The translations under genes were made by a program, and so were the position numbers. Below are positions 13,190 through 23,636 of a stretch of DNA of 64,000 nt, one piece after another. The notes beneath the pieces were generated by a model. It was not told where the DNA came from and searched no databases. It saw only the letters and a program-made list of their open reading frames with translations. Where the stretch lies: positions 614,101-678,100 of the forward strand of contig VXAA01001151.1 of assembly GCA_013399115.1 (NCBI GenBank), given 5' to 3'. Source of the DNA: Anseranas semipalmata. Its lineage: Eukaryota; Chordata; Aves; Anseriformes; Anseranatidae. Position 1 is the first letter of the stretch. Each line of letters starts with the position of its first letter.

Positions 13190-14527
13190 TGCAAGAAAAA
13201 AAAGGCTGGTAACAGGGATCTTTAATAATCTGTCATGACAAATGCAGGGCTTATAAACTGAAAAAAAGTAAATGCTGTTTTATTTCATACTAAAAAATTG
13301 TCTAGATTCAAAAAAGAAAAATATCAGTTCTTTACTGATCAGATTCAGCTATATGTTACTTGGCAGGAAAGAAAAATTAAAGTCAGGTAAATGAAAAAGG
13401 GGTCAAAATGCGTCAACATTTCATCAAAAGATTGTGCCAGACCAATCTGATAGCTTTCTACAACATATTAATTGATTTTCTAGACAAGAACATGCAGAAG
13501 ATTATTCTATCTAGATTTTTGAAAGATATTTTATACTGTGGGATATTATCAGTGAACACAAAAAAAGATAGTACAGGAATTATGGAGAGCAGACAACTGC
13601 ATAAAGGATAGAAAACAGAGAGTAGTTACAAAGAAGGAGGCTGGTGAATGTATAGCACGGCAACAAGAATCAATCTTCTGACCAGTCTTGTTTAATATTT
13701 TCATTAAAGATCTTGGCATAAAAGTAAGAGCATGCTGCTGAAATTCAATCATGACAAACATTGGTATGTATCATCAATACAGAGAAGGAGTAGAATATAA
13801 AACAGAGAGATGCATGACCTCGAGGATTCAAGGAATATAAATGCATTCATATTCAACTGTGCTAAATTCAAAGATGTATTTTGGAACAAGCAGAAACTTA
13901 CACACTAGAAGCTCCTTGTCTGAGGAAAAGAAGAAGGGCAGGGATGTAAGTAGTTGGCCACAGAATGACCGAGTTGGAAAGGGGTACAGTTGTTAAAAAA
14001 GGCAAATGTTAAATGGGATACAGCAAGGAAATGTAAGTGCCATTGGGCAAGGCCAGATGGGACTTCACGTGGCACTCTGAGTACAACCTGGCCATGCAAG
14101 GTAAAAAAAGCTAAACCAAAGCTGAAACTGGGGCAGTGCTACAAAGGTGTTCAGAAGACTGAAGAACATGTTTAAAGTAGAACTTATTTGCCTTAGCCTG
14201 GCAAAATGAAGGTGGAAAAGATATATGATTGCTGTGTTAAAATACTGTGGGTGATAGATGTCAGGTTGAAAACAGGAGTTTGAGATAAAGGATCTCTTCC
14301 ACAGAATAAACATGCATAATCACCTCTGGATACATTTAAGTTGGAAATTAGAAGTACTGTAACACTACTGTTGTGATCAATAGACTGGCCTTCCAATATG
14401 AGTGGTGAGAACAGAAAGCACAATAACCGTGCAAAACTGGTATAAGGGATTATGTGACATTGACCCTGCGACAGGCAAGGTCTGTATTACTGGATTCCTT
14501 GTTACTTCTAGCCCTACAAATCTTCAA
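13190..14527 (+). mobile_element. Ancient CR1-type LINE, ORF2 reverse transcriptase to 3' end
   Basis: This copy is much longer and older than the other CR1 fragments here. A frame at 13408-13611 contains CQTNLIAFYN, then ILSRFLKDILYCGI, which correspond to the CR1 RT segment 'CLTNLISFYD ... YLDFSKAFDTV'. At 13682-13720, in another frame, PVLFNIFIKDLGI matches the conserved RT block just before the catalytic FADD box. Further 3', segments near 14007-14035 ('aaatgggatacagcaaggaaatgtaag'), 14196-14232 ('cctggcaaaatgaagg', then 'gatatatgattgct'), 14338-14356 ('agttggaaattagaag') and 14388-14402 ('ggccttccaatatga') follow CR1 ORF2 and UTR order. It closes with 'ttctagccctaca' near 14508. Frameshifts and stops make it dead. 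The 5' limit is uncertain; 13408-14527 is the well-supported part. Resemblance is to CR1 families of turtles, crocodiles and basal birds, from memory. Confidence 0.8.
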
Positions 14528-16999
14528 TCTCCTGAGTATTTCAGCTGATGGTACGCTTGAAGGATGATGATTCTTTCACAGCCAGAAGCTTAGGACCATG
14601 AGCATCCACCATTGCCTCTGTATTCTTCATGATGAGTGGGGAGGGGAAACTGGCAAATTGCCATCTAGATGCAACCTGAAAATGGCACAGCCAATACTAT
14701 GAACAATTGAGGAGATGTACATGACTGGGCTTATATTTCACAGTGTTCAGAACTTCCAGTGATAAGGTTGTAAAACAATCATCTCAACCTCCTCTGTTCC
14801 CTCTTTCTTTCCTTTTTTTTTTTTTCTTCCTTTTGATAGCTATATAGTATGCAGCTTTTATTGGCCAATCAAGAAGTTACTTTTGCTAAGTTTTGTGGAA
14901 GACACGTTGCTAACATTATACAGCATGTTTTTCATTTTAAACTGTTTACATCCTTTTTCAAATAAGTTCTTCAGAAATAAAAAGGAATCAAGGTCCTATG
15001 GCTAGAATGATGTAAAAACTAATTTATAATGGATACAACTAAAATTCTTAACAATAAGACCAGACAAAACCAAGACACATTTCATTCTTCATCACTTACA
15101 AAGCTTACTATGCTAAGAACCCCAATGCTTTTTAGGTGAAGACTTTACCCTGCAGGTTGCAAAAATAATTGCTTTGGGTTTTGGTGGGAATTGCTTTGGG
15201 GCTGGGGTGGGACACTGGGTGGTTGGCCACTGGATCTTATTATCTACTTTGTTTTTGCTATTGCCATAAATATTTTTTAAGTAATCATCAGCACCATCTG
15301 CCACTTACCACTGTGTTCTTTTCACAGTGTCAATACTATAAACACAGTCTGCTCCCTCATTTGAGGCAGTGCAGAAGAACAGAATTAAGCAGAAAAGTGA
15401 CGCCAAAAATAGGCCTTACTATTTAAAAGAAAGCAACTCCATCGGTAAAATGATCTTCAGAATAGATGATTTCAGTCTCCACTAAGTCTTAAAGAGCTAT
15501 TTTGCCAAGCATCTCCAGTTAACAAAAAAGAACTCCAGAATTTACTTGTTTTGAGATCATATCATTTGACAAACTGATCTGTCTATAAATTGAAGTTATT
15601 GCTTAATATGTCAATTAGAGTTTTAGTTGTAGTCATTAATCTCTTACAAAGACTATTTTGATTTTCTCACACATTTTAACTCTTTCTGTTTTTTGAGCAT
15701 TTCACTGGCAGCATATTGTTAGCTAAGATGGAGTATCCCTCAATGCAATTACCAAAATTTATTTCTGTACTAAATGCTTTAGTCATGCCTTACAGTAGAG
15801 AGAGAGATATTAAACTCAATCTTCAGTCTAGACAGTAAAGGTAAATTTAAAAAAAAAAAATCTGTTCCATACTGAGACATTCAAAATAATCCACCTTATC
15901 TGCAGAACTTAGGGTCAAATGAGTACAATTATGCACCTGTGCAAGCTGAGCTATGTGAGCTTACACTGTGATTCACACCATGGAGGCATCATTCCTATAA
16001 TGCAGATGTATAATATTTTCTGGAGACAGTTTTTTTTTTTTTTTTTTTCCCCCCTCAGGAATGGTGAATTATACGGCAGTGTAAACCCTGCTTGGGTTTT
16101 GGCTCAGATAAAATGCCTGACTCACCAAGTCCTGCATCTTATCACAAGTTCTAGACATCCACAGTGTTTTGGCGTAATACACAGTTAGGCTCATTCCCAG
16201 TTGCATGTCGGCACTTCAGAGAAGATAGATAGAATTGAGTTTTTTTTTTTCCAGTATTTCATAGCAGAAATCTGGTTATTCCTTTTTTTGTTTTGTTTTT
16301 ACCTTCTAGTGGGTGGTATGGTGAAGTTGGTTTTGCTTGGTGTTATTTTAATGTTTTCCCTATTTACATATCACTTTATTATACCTAAATAGTATTATTA
16401 GATTATAAATATGAAATCATCTTCTTTGGTGCATCAATAAAAAAAATCCATCAATAAAATCATAGAAAATCAGCCAAAAGCTGTCTCCAAAACTACAAAG
16501 AATGAGAGATGACAGTCTAGAGAGGCAGACTGGTACAGAACAAAGAACAAAATGATGCAGAAAAACACGTACATGTCTAGGATGCCCAGATAATGTTTTG
16601 ATGGAACCATGATCTGTTTTAGCTAGACATATCCTTTCACAGATTTCCTTTTCTCTTTTGCAATATTATGTTTAGATTTCTTTTGTATATGTTTAGGAGT
16701 CTAAATAACCTACCAGTTATGAATATCTTCCCATTTCTTCCTCTATCCCTACTTCTCTTCTCCCAGTGTCTATTATTCATGGTCTTTCTTCATGTGAGTG
16801 TTCTATATATATGAATAAATAATTGGAAGTCTCACTTCTAAGTGAAGGAACAAGATAAAAAAAAACTTTTTATATAAACTCTGCACCTCTTTTATAGATC
16901 AAGCTCTTCTCCTTCCCGTTGCCCAGTTGAAGGCTTCTCTTTTGTCTGTAGTTGCTAGTCCATATGTGCCTTCAAAACGCTGCATGCAGCACTCCCAGT
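14528..16999. other. Non-coding intronic sequence
   Basis: AT-rich, with T tracts at about 14812-14825 and 16030-16048. No exon, RNA gene or further mobile element was recognised. Small open frames near 15113-15426 and 15919-16392 owe part of their length to low-complexity sequence (Phe or Leu runs from T tracts). Confidence 0.55.
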
Positions 17000-17004
17000 A
17001 GTTA
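17000..17004 (+). repeat. Target-site duplication, left copy (AGTTA)
   Basis: The 5 bases immediately left of the LTR are identical to 17561-17565 on its right. Confidence 0.85.
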
Positions 17005-17275
17005 TATACTGGGTCTGGCTGGGATGGAGTTAACTTCCCCCACAGCAGCCCATATAGTGCTGTGCTCTGCACTTGTAGCTAGCACAGCATTGCTATCACA
17101 CCAATGTTTTGTCTATTGCTGAGCAGTGCTGGCACAGCATGAAGACTCTTCAACCCCCACCCCCGCCCAAAGCCACTAGGTGGGGGTGAGCAAGAGGTGG
17201 GGAGGGGACATCGCCAGGGCAGCTGACCTAAACCAACCAAAGGGTTATTCCATACCATATGATGCCACACTCAGC

Positions 17276-17283
17276 AATAAAAG
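17276..17283 (+). promoter_or_regulatory. TATA-like box of the LTR (U3)
   Basis: AATAAAAG directly precedes AGCTGGG, at the position of the TATA box in this LTR family ('atataaagctggg' as remembered). It lies about 142 bp upstream of the ATTAAA signal, a plausible U3/R spacing. Activity is not implied. Confidence 0.45.
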
Positions 17284-17424
17284 CTGGGAAAGGGGGTGGA
17301 AAAGGGGGCTCTCGTTATGAAGGTGTCTATCCTCCAAAACAACCTCTACGCATGTTGAGGCCCTACTTCCCAGGATGTGGCCAAACATCTCTCTCTCTCA
17401 GCTCCTGCGCAGCCTTTCCCTTTA

Positions 17425-17430
17425 ATTAAA
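17425..17430 (+). terminator. ATTAAA polyadenylation signal of the LTR (R region)
   Basis: ATTAAA follows a pyrimidine-rich stretch and precedes 'tgatccttatctcaacc', the usual R/U5 surroundings in this family. Confidence 0.5.
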
Positions 17431-17560
17431 TGATCCTTATCTCAACCTGTGAACCTTTTCCTTTCCAATCATACTGTCTTCCTCCCGCTGTCTCTGAGAA
17501 GGGGGCGTTAGAGAGTGGTTGTGGTGGAGTTCAGCTGTCCATCAGGGTGAAACCACCACA

Positions 17561-17565
17561 AGTTA
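17561..17565 (+). repeat. Target-site duplication, right copy (AGTTA)
   Basis: Identical to 17000-17004; follows the terminal CA of the LTR directly. Confidence 0.85.
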
Positions 17566-20500
17566 ATGCCATGTTTTATATAGCATGAAATATATAACTT
17601 GTGTAAGCACTACTCCAAGAGAGATACCTTGCCAACACTACTTGCCCTGTCTATTAGCTACCTGACATTGCAGTTTACATACATCTCTTGAACTTGTACG
17701 TATTGTTTTCCAGTTTGAACACAGACCACACAAAGGACAAACAAGATTAACAATCTGGTCCTCTGCTCTAAACAGGAGCAAGCCTCAAGACTTTTTTTTT
17801 TTTTTTTTTTTAATAAAAATTTTACTTTTTCTAAGTATAAGAAAATGTCTATAAAGAGAAGAAATACTGTACCAGAATATGTGTGTCTGAGAAGACAAAG
17901 GGTTAAAGCAAGCAAATGAGGCCCTGATGTTTACCCTCCTCTCTTCAGCCTCATTGCTGCAGCGAGGCGGGAGGTTTTCAGTAGACACACAGATATACTT
18001 CATAATGCAGAATCAGATTCACATGCTGTTCCTGTATTTCTTGTCTGTTCCCTTTGAGTATATGAGAAATTCTAGACCCCTCAACATGCACACACAAGCC
18101 CTTAATGATATGTACTCCATACATTACACTGTACAACTCCACTTATATATTGACTTTTTCATTAATTTTTCTTGTATTTTTTCTCCTTTATTATTCTGTA
18201 GATAGCCTCCAACATGAGAAAAAGCCGTAATAGATTCAACACAATGATACACAAGACATACTCTTGTAGTCACCATCTTCTGCATGTCTTATTTACAGTA
18301 TATTTCTATCAACATCTTTAACATTTTTCTACAAGAAAATCTTTATTCCTCCTTGTAGCCCTCGTGACTTTAAATTGGGTTATTTTGCAAGAAAGAAGGG
18401 ATTTATCAAGGAATGTGTTTTAGCAGGTAGAAATTCATGGGACCTGTTCACCCCTGCTGTATGTCTGCAACTGCCATTGCACTGCATACTGAGATAGGTA
18501 CACATATATACACATTCCACATATGGGAATGGGTATTCTTTCCCTTAACATTTAGAAAACCCTAACCTATAGTTTTGTCTCCAAGGCTCAGAAAAATTGA
18601 GCAATATCATTAAATACAATACTTTAAAAAAATTGAGTTATTTCGTATTTATATTAATGTGCCTCTTATAATATGTATTAGAATTTTGTATTTTAATCAG
18701 AGAAAATTAGAGACAGTACTAAGAAAGCCTTGTTACTGAAACCCCCATCCAGAGCTAATTGTCTTGTAGAACACTTAATGAGTCGTTATTCATTAAGATG
18801 GCGAGTACAGGGAAGGCAGATGGCATGGTAATTTTATTGATTCTGTGATCCTACTGTAGCTTGCTGATTAAGTAGGATTGAATGCCACAGTTAGTGTGGA
18901 CAGAATTATGTGAAGTTCTGTTTTGATTCACAGATATCAGAGAGTAACTTTCAGATAGCACTGTTGGAGAGGCCTACTGAACGTGAAAACTTGCTATCAT
19001 CATTTATATTTGCAGCAATAGAACATTGCATGCAGTCTCCTAGGATGCACATTCCACAACCTCCACTGAAAAATGATTTCCACTGAAGTTGCTCTATTAA
19101 TTGCTATATTTTATTTAGTTTTTGATTTTAATTTGCAGGTGTTATTTTTCATGTATTAAGTTAGATTTGTCTCATTTAGTCATAGTCATTTATAAATTAG
19201 ATGTCCTCTATGGTTTAATAGAAAGAGAGAGACATTCATATACGTATACCTTCAGAGACCATTCAGCTCACTATCTTTATGGAAAAATACCTTTACTGGG
19301 TGCTCCACCACTTCTACCTGCTATGAAAATTTTGCTGCCTGAAAGTAATGTATCAACATGTAAATAATTCACAAATTGCATCCCTTGATTCTGTATAATT
19401 TTGAAGTGCTCTAGTTTTCTTATTTCTCCTTGTGCTTTAGAGCATTTACTGGCCTTCTCCAAGAATGATGCAAACATTTATCATAGAGTTTTATAAACTT
19501 TTTTGCAATACCTTGATACCTCAAAGTGTGGGATTTAGCTGGCTCTAATAATAATGATGACATGACCACAGTTCTTTTAGCAGAATTTATCACGCTACTG
19601 GGCTATTCTTTCTGTATTGCCCAATATATCATCAGAGTTGTATTAAGACCTTCAAGTAGTTATTCTTCGTCTTTCCACTGCTGCTAATCCATTGGCACCT
19701 TTTTCTACATTAAGTAATTTATATATTATCCTCTTGTTCCTCCTATGTTTTTGTCTAGCTTTTGTTCAATACTCTTTGAGATGTATAATTTAGTTCTTTC
19801 TAGGGATCTGGTTGCAGCTGCTCTCATTATTAGATCTCTCTTGATATTAAGAAGTGTTTAAGCTATTTAAAGCATGGGGTCAGACGCTACAGCAACAACA
19901 GATGATCTTTAGCTTCCAGTGTACATTACATACAGGACATGTACATTGTATATTGTAAACTTCCCACAAGTGGCTGATTTTTTTGATATGCACACACGTT
20001 GATGCATGCATATTGCTATATACATGGACTGTATAAAAATCCATATTTTCATGAACTTCTGAATTTTGATCTGATCGCTCAGGTGCAATGCAACCAATGA
20101 GACAATTGAAGAATGAGAAAACCACATGTTCTATCAGTCTAGCCATGACTGAGAAAATTATTATTTTTTTATCTCTATTAACATTTCTTAACGTTTTTCA
20201 TTGATCATTCTAACTTATAATTTGGTTCTAATTTCTGCTTTAATCCAACCGAATTTAAAACTAGTTCTTACTCTGGATAAATATAATTAAATTATTAGGA
20301 TTCTCTTCAAAACGTACACCTAACAGAATATATAAGGCCTCCTGTACCACACCTAATCTCGTACAACGGAAACATTTATTGACTTTCCAGATTTTAAGGA
20401 TGTTTAACTGTACAAATTGTTCCATCATTGAAAAAGTCCCTTTTTAAAATGTGACTTAAAATGAATACTGTATCTTTTTTGCAGTAAGTTCATTTTTATC

Positions 20501-23500
20501 AATATTTCATCTAAACCTATATGACCAATCTCTATAAGACCTATCTTGAACCACATATTAATCTTAAACATTTTAATTGTGTCAGCCTGGTTGTGATTTG
20601 TATACTTATAGCATTAGCACTTAAAACTGAAAAATGCTGTTGCAAATCTCCTTCTGTAAAGTTCTGAGCATTTTGTGCAGGACATAGAGAACACTCAGAT
20701 CTCCACTGGGACATATGGTCTCTCCCAGAGAAGTTTTTGCCTTGTATAGCCTTTGGCCAAAGCCCACCATCTGCAGTTTCAAGTTTTCTTCCAGCTGCTG
20801 ATAAAGGTGAAATATAGAACATATGCTGCAGAAATAGTAACCTTTACATTGGACTTTTTTTTTTTTTTTGTCATAGTTGGTGAGACATTTTTCAGCAAAA
20901 TATTTGTTAACATAAACCTTGGAAACAAGTAAAACTCACTTCTGAGCAAACGAGGATGTTAAAAATGTATGGGTACAACTCTAATAACTCCGGAAGAGTG
21001 TAGCCTAGTTATTTGTGGAAAACATTAACATTCTTGATTTCAAAGAAAACGTAATGCAGAACAATACAGGCATTCCCTCCTTGTATTTCAGACACATGCA
21101 TATAAGAAATGAAACCCACAGTCTCTCACCGTGAACTGAGAATCAGTATCATTGACATATCATTTAAATAAATATGTTTGACACATTGTCATTTTTATCC
21201 TAGAATGATCCCAATAAGCTTGAAAATGATTATATGCAAATAATAGAGGCATCTAAAATTACTTGGCAAGACATAATTACTGAACATACTACTTCCACCC
21301 ACCTAAGTATCATTGTTTTAACCTAGCTTAGGTCATAAGGGAAACCAACTGCATAGCAAACATATGTCTGCTGCACAAAACTTCCACATCATTTCAAATA
21401 ACTTGGCACAGTTCACAGCATCTGCTCCCAGGAAGCCCAGAAAAGAAGCAGCAAGTACTGCACGACAGGAATGAAGTGAATTAGTAGAGCTACAGGTATG
21501 CCAACAAACTTGCATAATAGCTTCTGCCTAGACTATGCATGGCTACATACAGTGAAAGCAGTCCATGAGTAACAAAACTCATTACACTTAAGAAAAATGA
21601 TTATAGCAATATAATCTAATAGTTGAATCAGCATGGTTGCACACCTCAAGCATTCCTATTTGCTTTTGACCCTGTATGAAGTAAAGGTTGCAAAAAGGAC
21701 TAAAAAACGTTAGGTGTTTCTAAATACTAAACGACTAACAAAGACTATAATAAGTAACGGAGGAATAGGATTGAAAATACATGCTGCAAAGCTGACGGAA
21801 GGCCAAGGAATAAAGTAGAGGACATAATGCATATTAAGAAGAGGTATATTCTTTCATGTGTTGAGAAACTTTGAAGATGACACGTCTGTTGCATTGCTGA
21901 ACCCAACTGGTGTTTTGAAAAGCCTATCCCCTCCATGTAGCATGTATCCCCTCACATGCAGCAAAGAACACAATTACTTTTAAAAATCTGTAAACAGTAA
22001 ATAGAAACTGATTATGAATGAACTAGTTAAGCACGTTTTACTGCAGAAGAACACATCACAGGTAAGTTTGAAAACAACAGAAAAAAAGCATATTAAGCTC
22101 CAGTTCAACAATTACTTTTAATATCCTTTCATAATATTTTTCCTTGTTGTAAGACTATAAACATCTTTTTTTTTTTTTTTCATTTCCTTAAAACATGATC
22201 AGGGAATACTTTAAACATCCTTCCTCCTTCATTGCTGTCTTTAGAGCACTTACGTTTATATACTTCTTCCAGGGAATGCATTTGACAAAGTATCAGTAAC
22301 ACTTTTATTTTCATAACACTTCCAGAAATGATATTCCAAGCCATAAACAGCATTTTAAGAACAAAATCCTCATCTCAGGACTCAAGGAAGAACAAACAAA
22401 CAAAAACAACAACCAACCAAATAAATAACAGATAGTCATCAGGCCCAAAGAAGAAGAAAGAACACTCAGCTGAGCTTATTTCCAATGAAAGTCAACTGAG
22501 TTTGCCTTCATTCAATACCTTTTAATACCTTTGCCATTCATTCAATACCTTTTAATCACTTAAATGGATTTTTGAACGTTAAAAAGATATCTTTTTTTTT
22601 GGCTCTTAATAAGAACTTGCTATGCCTTAAAGCATATTTTCTAGCTTATAGGAGTATGTTGGGCCCACACCATGCAGCTTACTGTCCATTAAAAAGGTGT
22701 TAATTTTGGCAAACACTCTAGTGAATTCTGAAATAGTAAACTGCTCATCTGTGCAGTGCCAGATCACTATCTAAACTTTGTTATCGTGACCGTTTTGTAT
22801 CATATCATAGGAAGTATTTAAATGATTAAAAAAAGTCTACTTAGGTATCTGCTGTTTAGGAGGTATTTTATAAGAATGGCTGTAATGATTCTTTACAACA
22901 ATCTAGCATAGATCAGATAAAATAGATTACCATGAGAAGTACTTCCAGGTAATGCAAATGCTGCTTTAAAATGAGCTGGGATCATTTCCAATGTGAACAA
23001 CTTCCTAATGAAGCAAGCATATTCACTCACAAAACCCCAGGTTTTATCCTGGGGAAATGTTAATATTTTAATTGAATCCTGGAGAGCACAGCATTGGGAT
23101 TCTTTTCTCCTGGAGCAAAAGAACTTTACTAGAAGTTAGTGCACTAAACACCAACCTGAAGTGAGAATACACACTGGTATTCCCTTTATAGCATCATTTA
23201 CAGCAACTGAACTGAAATTGTAGAAGTGTCTGCATATGAAAATGTTTTGTCCTGCAACAAATTGGTATGACCACATATTATTTCAGGAAGTGTTAAGTAT
23301 GCCATTGCACACCAACCTAGTTTGATCACTGGTCTTTTTATATGCTATACCACATAAAATTCCAGATGAAAATTCCTCATTGAACATTGACCCTGAACTA
23401 AACTTGACTGAGTAGCCCCTTGCATTCGTATACTATGCCATTATTTTGCATCTGTGTGCAACTGTCCAAGCCAACTGCACTGCATGAGGACAGAGGTCAT

Positions 23501-23521
23501 GCTCACCAGCACGAGCCTTAC
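17566..23521. other. Presumed ATRNL1 intron directly downstream of the exon
   Basis: AT-rich sequence with a 22-base T tract at about 17791-17812 and further T tracts near 20857 and 22169. A minus-strand open frame of 93 codons at 20541-20822 has no recognisable motif. A 30-bp duplication lies at 22501-22560. The 5' splice site of the ATRNL1 exon (rc GTAAGG) is at its right end. No terminal ATRNL1 exon was found. Confidence 0.6.
22501..22560. repeat. Tandem duplication, 30-bp unit, two copies
   Basis: The core TTCATTCAATACCTTTTAAT occurs at 22507 and again at 22537, with similar sequence between, giving two adjacent 30-bp copies that differ at a few bases. Confidence 0.85.
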
Positions 23522-23636
23522 CTGACTGACCCGGGGGTGGGACTCCTGATGATCCTCTTGGCAGACATAAAAATACCGTGAGGACGGCTGCTTTGTTTCC
23601 TGAACATGGCTCGATAGCGATTGGTTTAGGAGCACC
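23522..23636 (-). CDS. ATRNL1: ATRNL1 (attractin-like 1) internal coding exon, cytoplasmic tail
   Basis: Read on the minus strand, a 115-nt block is bounded by a 3' splice site (CTTTTACAG before 23636) and a strong 5' splice site (CAG|GTAAGG after 23522). It is open in one frame (39 residues). It begins with a codon-phase-0 GAPKPIAIEPC and continues through AAVLTVFLCLPRG to PPPGQSG, leaving one base of a split glycine codon. These motifs are those of the C-terminal cytoplasmic tail of the attractin family. The wording VLTVFLCLPRGSSG fits ATRNL1 rather than ATRN, which as I recall reads VLSVFVRLPRG. From memory the block differs from human ATRNL1 at about three positions (A/S, R/K, A/V). ATRNL1 is a type I membrane protein with CUB, EGF-like, kelch, C-type lectin, PSI and laminin-EGF modules; this exon lies inside the membrane. 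The flanking tail exons were not found in the window, in keeping with the long introns of this gene. CpG content and codon use stand out from the AT-rich surroundings, as expected for a conserved exon. Confidence 0.95.

Larger units (their letters stand above)
17005..17560 (+). mobile_element. Solo LTR of an avian endogenous retrovirus
   Basis: This 556-bp element is far more GC-rich than its surroundings. It opens TATACTGGGTCTGGCTGGGA and ends GGTGAAACCACCACA, so the expected terminal TG has become TA while the CA end is kept. Its body matches a very common avian LTR family: GGGATGGAGTTAA, GCTGAGCAGTGCT, a G-rich GGGGGTGAGCAAGAGG, the GGACAGCTGACC-like 'gggcagctgacct', and GGGTTATTCCATACCATATG. 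A TATA-like AATAAAAG lies at 17276-17283 and a poly(A) signal ATTAAA at 17425-17430, both giving plus orientation. Perfect 5-bp direct repeats flank it. No primer-binding site, gag-pol-env or second LTR follows, so it is a solo LTR left by recombination. A 5-bp duplication suits an ERVL-like or ERV1-like class, which I cannot settle. Confidence 0.9.

Noticed and set aside
17658..18003. Minus-strand frames with a Lys run near 17791-17812, and the T tract as a retrocopy poly(A) tail
   Set aside because: The Lys run is just the T tract read backwards. No gene-like body, poly(A) signal at the right distance or target duplication was found.
18466..18480. CTGCTGTATGTC as part of the missing ATRNL1 last exon (D-I-x-Q-Q)
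   Set aside because: The serine codon does not fit, and neither the flanking ASALI nor the C-terminal end is present.
20541..20822. 93-codon minus-strand frame as a gene
   Set aside because: No recognisable motif, splice pair or repeat boundary; within the length range that chance gives over 64 kb.
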